Assembly (NCBI RefSeq): GCF_014287875.1 | Contig: NZ_JACOPN010000005.1 | Span: forward strand, 191,984 to 255,983 | Length of the DNA: 64,000 nucleotides | Source: Flintibacter faecis | GTDB lineage: Bacteria > Bacillota > Clostridia > Oscillospirales > Oscillospiraceae | Direction: 5' to 3' | Shown here: one piece after another, positions 24,868 through 33,560 of the stretch | Position numbering within the stretch: position 1 is the stretch's first letter | Layout of the letters: every line of letters starts with the position of its first letter | The notes under the pieces: generated by a model | What the model saw: the letters and a program-made list of their open reading frames with translations, nothing else | Told to the model about the DNA's origin: nothing | Databases searched by the model: none | Translations under genes and position numbers: made by a program

Positions 24868-26562
24868 TCACAGCCCCGTCTGGGCTTTGGTGAGTTCCTG
24901 GGCGATGTTCAGGACGTGGTCGCCGATTCGTTCAAAGTCGGTGAGCAGCTCGGAATAGAGGATGCATGCCTCCTCGTTGCACACGCCGCTGCGCATCCGG
25001 TCCAGCTGGTCCCGGCGGAACTGGTCGGTCATGTCATCGATGCGCTGCTCCATCTGGGCCACATCGGCCAGCCACACCGGGTCCCCCGCCTCGTGGTGGA
25101 GCAGGGAGGAGATGGCCTCCAGGGCCACGTCCCGCATGCTGGCCACGGCGTTTTGGGCCGCCTGGGAGAAGTGGATGTCCTTGTTTACCAGCAGCCGGGT
25201 GTAGCCCGCCAGGTTGTCCGCGTGGTCGCCGATGCGCTCAATGTTGCCCGAGATGGCAAAGAAGCTGCTGACCACGGCGGAGCCCTGCTCATTGGTCTCG
25301 AAGGAGATGAGCTTGGAGACATAGCGGGAAATTTCCCGGTTCAAAAAGTCGATATACTCCTCACGCTGCTCGATCTCCTCCAGACTGGCCGGGTCCCGGT
25401 CCAGAACGGACCGGAAACTCTTGGCCACGTTGTCCCGGGCCATGGACAGCATCCGGTGCAGCTCGTGCCGCAGCTGGTCGATGACGATGGCGGACACGCC
25501 CAGGCCGCCCTCCTTGCCATTGGCGGTGATGGGCTTGAGGTAGTTCAGGCGCATACCCTCGCCGGTGTCTGTGTCAGAGGCAGGCAGCTCGGGCAGGATA
25601 CGCACTGCCAGCCGGGCCAGGTAGTTGCCCAGGGGCAGCAGGATGATGGTGGTGCCGATGTTGAAGCAGGTGTGGATGAGGGCCACCCGGCCGGCCGCCG
25701 TTTTGGGCATCACTGCGGCCAGCGACGTGCCCAGCCCGCCGGGCAGGACCAGAGAGCCGTCAATGATATGGGCGATGGGGAGGATCAAAAACAGCAGGGT
25801 GAAGATCACCGTGCCGATGATGTTGAACAGCAGGTGGATGATGGTGGCCCGCTTGGCGTTGCGGCTGGTGCCGATGGAGGCCAGCACAGCGGTGATACAG
25901 GTGCCGATGTTGGTGCCGAACAGGACAAAGGCCCCGCTGGCCAGGGGGATGATGCCCGCGTTGGCCAGGGTCTGGACGATGCCTACTGCGGCGGCGGAGG
26001 ACTGGATGATGGCGGTGAAGCCGGCACCCACCAGAATACCCACCAGGGGGTTCGAGAAGGTGGAGACCAGCTCTACAAACTCCGGGGAGTCCCGCAGGGG
26101 GGACATGGCGGCGCTCATCATGTCCATGCCGATGAACAGCACGCCCAGACCGGCCAGGATCTGGCCGATGTGCTGCATTTTCGTATCCTTTACAAAGACC
26201 ATGAGCACCACGCCCACAAAGGCGAACAGGGGAGCCAGGGCCCCCACGTCCAGGGCGATGAGCATACCGGTGATGGTGGTGCCGATGTTGGCACCCATGA
26301 TGATCCAAACGGCCTGGTTCAGCGTCATCATGCCGGCGTTGACAAAGCCCACCACCATGACGGTGGTGGCGGAGGAGGACTGGATGGCCGCCGTGATGGC
26401 CGCGCCCACCAGAACGCCCATAAACCGGTTGGCCGTCAGGCGCTCCAGCAGGATCTTCATCTTTGCGCCCGCCGCCGCCTCCAGACCGGAGCTGGTCATC
26501 TGCATACCATAGAGGAACAGCGCCAGGCCGCCCAGCAGGGACAGAATATCTGTGATGCCCAT
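24868..26562 (-). CDS. Na+/phosphate cotransporter (NptA/PNaS family) with PhoU domain
   Basis: This 564-residue inner-membrane protein has two inverted Na/Pi cotransport repeats (about 1-310). The repeats carry the family QSS motifs: AAITAAIQSSSATTVMVVGF and AGFTAIIQSSAAAVGIVQTL. A cytoplasmic PhoU-like helical domain (about 330-564) follows. It is predicted to import phosphate with sodium, with the PhoU part regulating activity. The start MGITDILSLLGG follows AAGGAAGGAAAG; the longer open frame upstream lacks this N-terminal helix context. Confidence 0.92.
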   Translation of the reverse strand: MGITDILSLLGGLALFLYGMQMTSSGLEAAAGAKMKILLERLTANRFMGVLVGAAITAAIQSSSATTVMVVGFVNAGMMTLNQAVWIIMGANIGTTITGMLIALDVGALAPLFAFVGVVLMVFVKDTKMQHIGQILAGLGVLFIGMDMMSAAMSPLRDSPEFVELVSTFSNPLVGILVGAGFTAIIQSSAAAVGIVQTLANAGIIPLASGAFVLFGTNIGTCITAVLASIGTSRNAKRATIIHLLFNIIGTVIFTLLFLILPIAHIIDGSLVLPGGLGTSLAAVMPKTAAGRVALIHTCFNIGTTIILLPLGNYLARLAVRILPELPASDTDTGEGMRLNYLKPITANGKEGGLGVSAIVIDQLRHELHRMLSMARDNVAKSFRSVLDRDPASLEEIEQREEYIDFLNREISRYVSKLISFETNEQGSAVVSSFFAISGNIERIGDHADNLAGYTRLLVNKDIHFSQAAQNAVASMRDVALEAISSLLHHEAGDPVWLADVAQMEQRIDDMTDQFRRDQLDRMRSGVCNEEACILYSELLTDFERIGDHVLNIAQELTKAQTGL

Positions 26563-26747
26563 ATTCTCTTTCCTTCCTTGGCGGCTTACAAGCGCCCGCC
26601 TTCCAAACCGGGGCGCGCCGCCTTCTTCCATAGATGCTCGAAATGATTCCAGTATTTATTATAGGTGGTGGCCTTTCCTGCCGTCAACAGATTTTACACA
26701 GGTTTAACATATTCTTTGCAAAATACAGAAAACCGGCCCCGGAGCTG

Positions 26748-26780
26748 AAAAAAGCGCCGCCCGGCCTGGGCGGCGCTTTG
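26748..26780 (-). terminator. Terminator of the ABC-F gene
   Basis: AGCGCCGCC and GGCGGCGCTTTTTT form a strong stem around a 7-nt loop on the minus strand. Confidence 0.85.
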
Positions 26781-26806
26781 GGGTTCGGAGCGGGAGAGAG
26801 GGGGGC

Positions 26807-28405
26807 TTACTCGGCCTCCTTCTGCTTCTCCAGATACTCGTCATAGGTCATGCGGCGGTCAGTGAGCTTGCCGTCAGTAGAGAAGTCAAAGACGCGGTTA
26901 CACACGGTCTGGATGAGCTGATGGTCGTGGGAGGCCACCAGCACGTTGCACTTCACGGCCTCCAGCCCCTTGTTCAGGGCGGCGATGGACTCCAGGTCCA
27001 GGTGGTTGGTGGGCTGGTCCAGCATGAGCACGTTGGCCCCGGACAGCATCATCCGGGACAGCATGCACCGGACCTTCTCGCCGCCGGAGAGGACCTTGAC
27101 GGGCTTATATACCTCGTCCCCGGAGAAGAGCATCCGGCCCAAAAAGCCCCGGAGATACTGCTCCTGGGGGTCGGGGGAGAACTGGCGCAGCCACTGGACC
27201 AGGTTGTCCTCGTTGTCCAGGAAGTAGGGGGTGTTGTCCTTGGGGAAATAGGAGAAGGTGGCCGTCTGGCCCCACTTCACGGTGCCCTCGTCAGGCTCCA
27301 TCTCCCCGGCCAGGATCTTGAACAGGGCGGTGTGGGCGTTCTCGTTGTCGCCCACAAAGGCGATCTTGTCCCCGTGGCCCACGATGAAGGAGACCTTGTC
27401 CAGGACCTTCACCCCGTCGATGGTCTTGGACACGTCGGTGACGAACAGGATGTCCTTGCCCACCTCCCGGTCAGGGGTAAAGCCCACAAAGGGATAGCGG
27501 CGGGAGGAGGCGGGCATCTCCTCCACGGTCAGCTTGTCCAGCAGCTTGCGCCGGGCGGTGGCCTGCTTGCTCTTGGACTTGTTGGCGGAGAAGCGGGAGA
27601 TAAAGTCCTGCAGCTCTTTGATCTTCTCCTCGTTGCGCTTGTTCTGGTTCTTAATGAGCTGCTGCACCAGCTGGCTGGACTCGTACCAGAAGTCATAGTT
27701 GCCCACATACATCTTGATCTTGCCATAGTCGATGTCCACGATGTGGGTACACACGGTGTTCAGAAAGTGCCGGTCGTGGCTGACCACGATGACGGTGCCC
27801 TCAAAGTCCAGCAGGAAGTCCTCCAGCCAATTCACGGCGTCGATGTCCAGGTTGTTGGTGGGCTCGTCCATCATCAGCAGGTCGGGGTTGCCGAACAGGG
27901 CCTGGGCCAGCAGCACCTTCACCTTCAGACGGGCATCCAGGGTGGCCATGTCGTTATAGTGCAGCTCGGTGCCGATGCCAAGGCCTTGGAGGATGCGGCT
28001 GGCATCGCTCTCGGCCTCCCAGCCCCCCAGCTCGGCATACTCCTCCTCCAGCTGGCAGGCCAGCATGCCGTCCTCGTCGGTCATCTCCTCCTTGGCGTAC
28101 AGGGCCTCTTTCTGCTTGCCGATGTCATAGAGGCGTTGGTTGCCCATGATGACCGTGTCCATGACGTTATAGGCGTCATAGGCGTTCTGGTCCTGCTTCA
28201 GCACGGACATGCGGGTGTTGGGCAGGATGGACACCTCGCCGCTGGTGGAGTCCAGGTCGCCGGACAGAATTTTCAGGAAGGTGGACTTGCCGGCACCGTT
28301 GGCGCCGATGATGCCATAGCAGTTGCCCCGCAGAAACTGCAGGTCCACATGGGAGAACAGGGGAGTGCCGCTGTAGCTGAGGCTCAGGTCGGTGACAGTG
28401 ATCAT
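26807..28405 (-). CDS. ABC-F family ATPase (YkpA/YbiT type)
   Basis: This 532-residue soluble protein has two ABC domains and no membrane part, as in ABC-F translation factors. The first domain has an intact Walker A (GANGAGKST, about 35-43) and LMMDEPTNNLD. The linker (about 240-300) is rich in lysine and arginine. The second domain keeps LSGGEK and LMLDQPTNHLD, but its P-loop reads GDNENAHTALF: the Walker lysine is replaced by His. YkpA/YbiT-like homologues normally have NEIAKTTLF there, so site 2 may hydrolyse poorly. It probably acts on ribosomes; a resistance role is not indicated. Confidence 0.9.
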   Translation of the reverse strand: MITVTDLSLSYSGTPLFSHVDLQFLRGNCYGIIGANGAGKSTFLKILSGDLDSTSGEVSILPNTRMSVLKQDQNAYDAYNVMDTVIMGNQRLYDIGKQKEALYAKEEMTDEDGMLACQLEEEYAELGGWEAESDASRILQGLGIGTELHYNDMATLDARLKVKVLLAQALFGNPDLLMMDEPTNNLDIDAVNWLEDFLLDFEGTVIVVSHDRHFLNTVCTHIVDIDYGKIKMYVGNYDFWYESSQLVQQLIKNQNKRNEEKIKELQDFISRFSANKSKSKQATARRKLLDKLTVEEMPASSRRYPFVGFTPDREVGKDILFVTDVSKTIDGVKVLDKVSFIVGHGDKIAFVGDNENAHTALFKILAGEMEPDEGTVKWGQTATFSYFPKDNTPYFLDNEDNLVQWLRQFSPDPQEQYLRGFLGRMLFSGDEVYKPVKVLSGGEKVRCMLSRMMLSGANVLMLDQPTNHLDLESIAALNKGLEAVKCNVLVASHDHQLIQTVCNRVFDFSTDGKLTDRRMTYDEYLEKQKEAE

Positions 28406-28432
28406 ATCGGTGTAATTCGCTCCTTATTTTAT

Positions 28433-28603
28433 GATAAAGCCTTCCCCCAGGGGAAGGTGCCCCAGTGGGCACACTGGGGCGGATGAGGGGAACGCCGAAG
28501 GGCTGTGCCGTTTTTCCATCGAAAGCGCTCTGATATCGGCGGCGTTCCCCTCATCCGTCATGGCTTCGCCATGCCACCTTCCCCCGAGGGGAAGGCTTTT
28601 GGC
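28433..28603. repeat. R2 palindromic element
   Basis: AAAGCCTTCCCC begins and GGGGAAGGCTTT ends a unit of about 170 bp. It contains GTGCCCCAGTGGGCACACTG, GATGAGGGGAACGCC and its inverted partner GGCGTTCCCCTCATC, and GTCATGGCTTCGCCATGCC. The whole unit can fold back on itself. It is related to 20.1-20.5 kb and 41.2-42.4 kb and has no coding content. Confidence 0.7.
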
Positions 28604-28721
28604 ATTTCCTTATAAAATAGCTTGCCTATCATCTTATCATAGGAAACTCAAAAAAGATAGGTGTACTTTTTCACAGAGTATATTTTAACAAATGATACTT
28701 TGTAGGGGAAATGTAAATGCG

Positions 28722-28750
28722 TTGTTTGCGTTGCACTCTTGTGGTATACT
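28722..28750 (+). promoter_or_regulatory. Predicted promoter of the restriction-modification locus
   Basis: TTGTTT (28722-28727) and TATACT (28745-28750) are 17 bp apart, just upstream of the HTH fragment and methyltransferase. Confidence 0.5.
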
Positions 28751-28754
28751 GATA

Positions 28755-28898
28755 ATCAGAATAGGCGGGTATCAGCACAACAATACTTGTCAAATGGGAA
28801 AGGGCGAACCTGTTGCAATGGAAAGCCTTGCAAAGATTGCAACCGCCTTGAATTGCGGGCTTGACGATATTGTAGAAATACAGAAAGACGGTGAATAG
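28755..28898 (+). pseudogene. Truncated, frameshifted XRE/HTH controller remnant
   Basis: The open frame ends MGKGEPVAMESLAKIATALN then CGLDDIVEIQKDGE, the C-terminal half of a small Cro/CI-type HTH regulator. Just upstream, in another frame, AGISTTILVK matches the recognition-helix part. Adding one A in GTCAAATGGG (about 28789-28796) would join them. Everything N-terminal to this is missing. Its position 2 bp before a methyltransferase gene suggests it was the C (controller) protein of the restriction-modification system. Confidence 0.6.
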
Positions 28899-28900
28899 AT

Positions 28901-29980
28901 ATGATACATATTACTGATTATATTAAAGAAAATACAGGAAATTCGCCTCTGTTTGTATGCGGTGATTCCCTAAAAGTATTAGAACAAATCCCAAATGATA
29001 GTATTGATTGTGTAGTAACAAGTCCTCCATATTATATGAAACGCGAGTATTTAGGCGGCGGAATAGGGTTAGAAAAGACATATCAAGATTATATAGAAAG
29101 TCTGTTGAAAATAACAGCAGAGGTTTACAGAGTTTTAAAACTAACGGGTTCATTTTGGCTTAACATTGGAGACAGCTATAAAAACAAGCAGCTATTGAAT
29201 ATTCCGCATAGAATGGCTATTAGAATGCAAGATGAACAAAAATGGATTTTAAGAAATACAGTTATATGGGATAAAATGAAAGGCACGATGTCAAATTCTA
29301 AAGACAGTCTAGGAAGTGAATATGAACCTATCTTTCATTTTGTAAAAAAGAAAAGCGGCTACTATTATGATTCAGATGCAGTAAGAAAAAAGCCTAGAGA
29401 AGCTCAAGTGAAAAACGGTGCTGTTGTAAGCGCAACAGGCGTAAGTGGTGTTCGCTATAAAAGAAAAATAGAATTAAGTACTGAATTAACAGAGGAACAA
29501 AGAAAAAATGCTTATAAGGCATTAGATCAAGTGCTAGACCGACTTCAAAAAGGTGAATTGGCTGATTTTAGAATGGTTATTAAGGGAGCCAACCAGAGGG
29601 TGACTAATGGGAACACTACACGTTTGAGTGGGCGGGCTAAAGAACTTGAAGAAAAGGGATTTTACTTTTTATTTTATAATCCAAAAGGAAGCATGATTTC
29701 CGATGTTTGGCAAATTATTCCAGAGGACACGCAAGGACGAAAGTTACATTTTGCCCCTTACCCAGAAGATTTAGTCAAAACACCTATTGTTTTGACCTGC
29801 CCTGAAAACGGAATTGTACTGGACCCGTTTGCGGGAACCGGAACAACAAACTATGTTGCAGCAATGTTAAACCGTCGATCTATTGGCGTTGACTTATCAT
29901 CTGAATATTTAGACATGGCGCAAGAACGTTGTGGCATCTTTGGTTATATAAATCGTGGAGAAGTGGAAAGATATGAGTAA
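28901..29980 (+). CDS. DNA methyltransferase (beta class, TSPPY type)
   Basis: This 359-residue protein has the catalytic motif TSPPY (residues 40-44) near the N-terminus and the SAM-binding motif LDPFAGTGTT near residue 310. That order is the beta class, used by N4-cytosine and some N6-adenine methylases. A variable region between them (about 150-280) should hold target recognition. It overlaps the downstream endonuclease gene by 8 bp, as in type II systems. Base composition is far lower in GC than the flanking genes, which indicates transfer. If the paired enzyme is NotI-like, N4-cytosine in a GC-rich site is the likely mark. Confidence 0.87.
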   Translation: MIHITDYIKENTGNSPLFVCGDSLKVLEQIPNDSIDCVVTSPPYYMKREYLGGGIGLEKTYQDYIESLLKITAEVYRVLKLTGSFWLNIGDSYKNKQLLNIPHRMAIRMQDEQKWILRNTVIWDKMKGTMSNSKDSLGSEYEPIFHFVKKKSGYYYDSDAVRKKPREAQVKNGAVVSATGVSGVRYKRKIELSTELTEEQRKNAYKALDQVLDRLQKGELADFRMVIKGANQRVTNGNTTRLSGRAKELEEKGFYFLFYNPKGSMISDVWQIIPEDTQGRKLHFAPYPEDLVKTPIVLTCPENGIVLDPFAGTGTTNYVAAMLNRRSIGVDLSSEYLDMAQERCGIFGYINRGEVERYE

Positions 29981-30812
29981 AATAAGCGAATTTTTTGGGC
30001 TGAATTGCCTAGATACTTCACAAAATTTCGAGCAAGCAATGATAAATCAAAATTGTCCTTACACGGGTAATATATGTACAAAAATGAGAAAATCCGACCC
30101 GGATGTTAAAATCGGAACTTGTTCTGTAAAATACCAAAATAACGATGTGATAATTTGCCCGTTTCGTTTGCTTGAGCACAATCAAATTTTTATTGACTGC
30201 TTACACCTTTTGACAATGCACGAACCGGGAAACGAACTGTATTTAATTCCAGAGGTACAAATTCCCGGTGGCCATGTTGACTATTTTTTGGTATCAGCTA
30301 AAAATAAGCACGTGAAAGACTTCATCGGTATAGAACTTCAGACAATGGATACAACCGGAACAGTTTGGCCGGATAGACAGAAATTTCTAAATGAGCAAAA
30401 CATTGCGGTTGATGAAGCAGACCTTGAAAACAAGAAGAGTTTTGGCATGAACTGGAAAATGACCCTAAAAACAATTCTTGTTCAAATGCACCATAAAAGT
30501 GAAACATTTGAACATCTTAACAAGCATTTAGTTTTGATTATCCAAAAACCATTATATGAGCGTATGTATAGTGATTTCAATTTTGACGGTATTTCGGGAG
30601 TACGTATTGGCGACCCTGTTCATATTCATTCATATGATTTTATACGTGAAAACAATAAACTAAATCTTTCTTTAGATGCTAGAGTAAGTACAGATTCAGC
30701 AGGGATTGCAAACTGCTTAGGTTTAAAAGCTGAACGCAAAATGGGACTACAGGATATTATAAATATTCTTGAGCCGAAACTGATAGATGCAAATCGTTTG
30801 CTAATAGTTTAA
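29973..30812 (+). CDS. NotI-like type II restriction endonuclease
   Basis: This 279-residue protein has a cysteine cluster near the N-terminus (Cys12, Cys28, Cys36, Cys50, Cys62), consistent with the iron-Cys4 site of the NotI family. A nuclease core follows: PEVQIPGGHVDYFLV then FIGIELQTMDTTGTVWP. The pattern Glu94, Asp103, Glu121-x-Gln123 fits the ExQ variant of the PD-(D/E)xK fold known for NotI. It should cut DNA protected by the adjacent methyltransferase, whose stop it overlaps. A GTG start 18 nt upstream is an alternative. The site specificity cannot be read from sequence. Confidence 0.75.
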   Translation: MSKISEFFGLNCLDTSQNFEQAMINQNCPYTGNICTKMRKSDPDVKIGTCSVKYQNNDVIICPFRLLEHNQIFIDCLHLLTMHEPGNELYLIPEVQIPGGHVDYFLVSAKNKHVKDFIGIELQTMDTTGTVWPDRQKFLNEQNIAVDEADLENKKSFGMNWKMTLKTILVQMHHKSETFEHLNKHLVLIIQKPLYERMYSDFNFDGISGVRIGDPVHIHSYDFIRENNKLNLSLDARVSTDSAGIANCLGLKAERKMGLQDIINILEPKLIDANRLLIV

Positions 30813-30949
30813 TAGTTGTTGAAACAAATCCCCTCGCCTACAATATGGTGGGTTTTCGTCACTTGCCCCGCCCCCATTGCCGCTTATCATTTTCTTTCAG
30901 TGTCTTATTGCGGATTTAATCGACAAACAAGTGGCAAACAGGCATAAGA

Positions 30950-30991
30950 AAACGGCAGAAGCCCTTTATTTGCAAGGGCTTCTGCCGTTTT
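30950..30991. terminator. Bidirectional terminator after the endonuclease gene
   Basis: AAACGGCAGAAGCCCTT pairs with AAGGGCTTCTGCCGTTTT around a 7-nt loop. It also ends the converging flavodoxin-like gene. The 130 bp before it show no gene. Confidence 0.85.
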
Positions 30992-31018
30992 CAATATACT
31001 CCTTTTTGAAGTCTCCTC

Positions 31019-32086
31019 CTATTCCTCCCCCTCCAGCAGGGTCTTCTTCACCCGGGCGGCGAAAGCTTCCACCCGGCTTTCAATGCCGGACAGGGCCAGG
31101 GCCTCGCCGGGGTCGTTGGCCGTTTCGATCATGGCAAAGCGGGCGGGGAGATAGAAGGACTTGTTCATATTCAGCCCGTCGATCAGCTGCCGGGCCACGA
31201 TGTCCCCGCCGGAGTAGCCGGAGACCACGATGGCGAACAGGGCCTTGTCATAGAACCGCTGCTGGCGGAACAGGGCGGTCAGGCGGTTGACGCAGGCGGT
31301 GAGGTTGGCGGACAGGGCGTCGTTATAGTTGGGGCAGAGCATCATCACTCCGGCGCACCGGCGCAGGGCGGGATAGACTGCCTCCTGCATCACGCCGCCG
31401 TAGAAGCAGCCCCCCCGCTCCCCAAAGTGCAGGCACATGGTATAGGGACAGCCGGAGCAGTCGGACAGGGTGCCGTTGCGCAGACCGATCTCGGTGCACA
31501 GGATGTCCTCCCTCAGGTGCTGTTTTGTCCGCTCCCACAGGGCCATGGTGTTGGAGGTGTGGTGGCTGGAGGCGTGGAGCACCAGCAGCTCCGGCTTCTC
31601 CCGGGCGGGAAAGCCCGCCGTCTCCACCCGCTGGGCCAGGTCGGCGGCGGAGGCACGATAGGCCCCCAGCAGGTCGGTCCCGGCGTTTTTGGCCTGGATG
31701 CGGAAGTTGTGCAGCTGCCCCGCCCCCTCCACCAGGGGGCGGCCCACCAGGGCACAGCCGGCCAGGTTGGCCGCCAGGGCCAGCTCCCCGGCGGTGGATT
31801 TGGTATACAGCGGGGACAACCCGTCGACGATAATACCCGCCGTAGCGCCGCTGAGCAGATCGGGGGTGCGGCGCAGGGCGGAGAGCATCCGGGTCAGCTC
31901 CAGATTCACGCCGTATTCCCCAAGGGCGGCGGCGAAGAGCAGCCGCTGCCCGGTCAGATCGTTCAGCTCCTCCGCCCGGCGAATGACCCGCACCTGACGT
32001 CCGGCCAGGGCGTGGGACAGCACGTCGGCAAGGCGCATGTCCGCCCACCCCTCGTCCGGGGCGGGATGGATGAGGACCAGGGACAT
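31019..32086 (-). CDS. Flavodoxin-like NAD(P)H-dependent FMN reductase-family protein
   Basis: This 355-residue protein has an N-terminal segment of unclear fold (about 1-155). A flavodoxin-like domain follows (about 165-355): LLVLHASSHHTSNTMALWER fits an FMN phosphate loop, DCSGCPYTMCLHFGERGGCF is a cysteine motif like that of iron-sulfur flavoproteins, and LCPNYNDALSANLTACVNRL is typical of the family. It probably binds FMN and perhaps an Fe-S cluster and shuttles electrons; the substrate is unknown. It lies 13 bp after the dehydrogenase-like gene upstream, so the two are very likely co-transcribed. Confidence 0.7.
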   Translation of the reverse strand: MSLVLIHPAPDEGWADMRLADVLSHALAGRQVRVIRRAEELNDLTGQRLLFAAALGEYGVNLELTRMLSALRRTPDLLSGATAGIIVDGLSPLYTKSTAGELALAANLAGCALVGRPLVEGAGQLHNFRIQAKNAGTDLLGAYRASAADLAQRVETAGFPAREKPELLVLHASSHHTSNTMALWERTKQHLREDILCTEIGLRNGTLSDCSGCPYTMCLHFGERGGCFYGGVMQEAVYPALRRCAGVMMLCPNYNDALSANLTACVNRLTALFRQQRFYDKALFAIVVSGYSGGDIVARQLIDGLNMNKSFYLPARFAMIETANDPGEALALSGIESRVEAFAARVKKTLLEGEE

Positions 32087-32099
32087 ACCGTCACCCTCT

Positions 32100-33338
32100 T
32101 TACAAAATGGTTTTCAGGTGGTCCGCCGCCGCCCGGATGTGGGCGAACAGGGGGTCTGGGATGTGGGGCAGCAGCTCGGTCTCCACCCCGGCGGGGGTGA
32201 ACCGGTTCTTCACGCCCATGTAGATGCCGTCTAAAAAGACGGAGCCGCAGTGCCACTCCCCCCGCAGGGTGAGCAGCAGGGACAGAGCCCCGGAGGACAG
32301 GGCGGGGGCCACATAGGGCTTAAAGCCCAGCGCCCGCATTTTCAGGTTGGCCGTCACGGTGAGCTCTGTCAGCTCCTGGGACAGGGCATCGTCATAGTGG
32401 TCGATGGAGTTGGCGATGGTCAATCCGGTGCCGTGGGGGCCGAAGGAGCGGCCCTCGGTGAGGAAGCCGGCGAATTTCTCGTCCCGCTTGGCGTAATAGG
32501 CCGCCCGGGCGTTCATCACCCCCAGGCCGAAGCCCTGGACCTGCTCGGGCCGCAGACCCTTGCCGTCCCAAGCGCCGTTCTCGTCCTTGTTGCTCTCCAG
32601 ATAGGCGGTCTTGGCCAGGGGGTCCACCGGGTCGGACACGGCGCACCACAGGCCCTGATAGTTTGCCGCCCGGGCCATGCGGGCATAGTGCTTGACGATG
32701 CCGGCGTTGGCCTGGAACTGGGCCATGCGCACGTCCTTCACCTGGGAGCCCACCGGGGGGATGCCCTTGGAGGCCACAAAGACGAACACGTCCCCGTCAA
32801 ACAGCTTTTCCGGGGGGATGACCTCCACCTCGGGCAGGGCGTTATAGTTCCAGGGCAGGGCGATCTGGCCCAGCTCGAACTCCCACCGGGCGGTGATCTG
32901 GTCGGACAGGTCGCAGATGCCGATGGAGTCGATCACATCCCCCCCCAGCAGCTTCAGGCCCATGAGCAGGGTGGAGCCCACATCCCCGATGGCCAGCACG
33001 TTCACCCGCTTCTTCCTGGGGGAGGGCTGAAGGTCCAGCAGGGCCTCCCACCCGGGGCGGGACATGTTCACGGCGGTGAGACGGCCCTCTTGGATGGCGG
33101 CGGCACAGGCCTCGTCCACCTCTGTCCGGGGCAGGCGGGAGGCATCCAGTACCTCCAGACCGTGGGGGGCGGCAAGCTGGCCGGGACAGCTGACCCGGAA
33201 GGAGCCCCGGCCCAGCACCGGGTCCCCCGCCACCGGGGCGAACAGATGCCCCTGGGTCACCGGGGGGACCTCCGGCCCAAAGCCGGACAGAGGGGAGAGG
33301 GAGACCAGGGCGTGACCGCTGTAGTCGTAATAATACAT
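32100..33338 (-). CDS. Rossmann-fold dehydrogenase-like protein (lactate/malate DH-like)
   Basis: This 412-residue protein has an N-terminal extension (about 1-110) with no clear match. A Rossmann segment near residue 112 reads VNVLAIGDVGSTLLMGLKLL, followed by an acidic strand end (IGICDLSD). Together with KHYARMARAANYQGLWCAVSDPVDPL this recalls the lactate/malate dehydrogenase family, but catalytic residues are not certain. The start MYYYDYSGHA uses AAGG 11 nt upstream; another ATG four codons earlier is too close to it. A 7-bp tandem repeat lies about 25-100 bp upstream. It forms an operon with the flavodoxin-like gene and follows the giant multidomain gene. Confidence 0.65.
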   Translation of the reverse strand: MYYYDYSGHALVSLSPLSGFGPEVPPVTQGHLFAPVAGDPVLGRGSFRVSCPGQLAAPHGLEVLDASRLPRTEVDEACAAAIQEGRLTAVNMSRPGWEALLDLQPSPRKKRVNVLAIGDVGSTLLMGLKLLGGDVIDSIGICDLSDQITARWEFELGQIALPWNYNALPEVEVIPPEKLFDGDVFVFVASKGIPPVGSQVKDVRMAQFQANAGIVKHYARMARAANYQGLWCAVSDPVDPLAKTAYLESNKDENGAWDGKGLRPEQVQGFGLGVMNARAAYYAKRDEKFAGFLTEGRSFGPHGTGLTIANSIDHYDDALSQELTELTVTANLKMRALGFKPYVAPALSSGALSLLLTLRGEWHCGSVFLDGIYMGVKNRFTPAGVETELLPHIPDPLFAHIRAAADHLKTIL

Positions 33339-33362
33339 GGAAACCATCACCTTTTTATTAAA

Positions 33363-33435
33363 GTTAGGAGGTAGGAGTTAGGAGTTAGGAGTTAGGAGTT
33401 AGGAGGTAGGAGTTAGGAGGTAGGAGGTAGGAGTT
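33363..33435. repeat. 7-bp tandem repeat (GTTAGGA / GGTAGGA)
   Basis: About ten head-to-tail heptamers, either GTTAGGA or GGTAGGA, sit immediately 5-prime of the dehydrogenase-like gene. They lie where its promoter should be. Seven is not a multiple of three, but the array is outside coding sequence, so copy changes could alter spacing of control elements. Confidence 0.85.
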
Positions 33436-33517
33436 GGTAAGGAGCCTGCGCCCCTTCTCGCAATGACGACCAAATTTAGGACGATCGTCAAATAAAGCGT
33501 GCTGGCCTCCGTTCACT

Positions 33518-33551
33518 GTCATTGCGAGGAGCAAAGCGACGTGGCGATCCG
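33518..33551. repeat. R1 repeat, single arm
   Basis: GTCATTGCGAGGAGCAAAGC continues GACGTGGCGATCCG. This is one arm of the R1 family, between the giant gene and the heptamer array. A partial inverse end (TCTCGCAATGACGA) is near 33449-33467. Confidence 0.7.
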
Positions 33552-33560
33552 TCTCTTTTT

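Noticed and set aside
24763..26646. 627-codon plus-strand frame opposite the Na/Pi cotransporter
   Set aside because: Shadow of a clear membrane transporter with QSS motifs on the other strand.
33363..33435. Possible CRISPR or telomere-like array
   Set aside because: Units are 7 bp with no spacers and no cas genes are present, so it is a simple tandem repeat.
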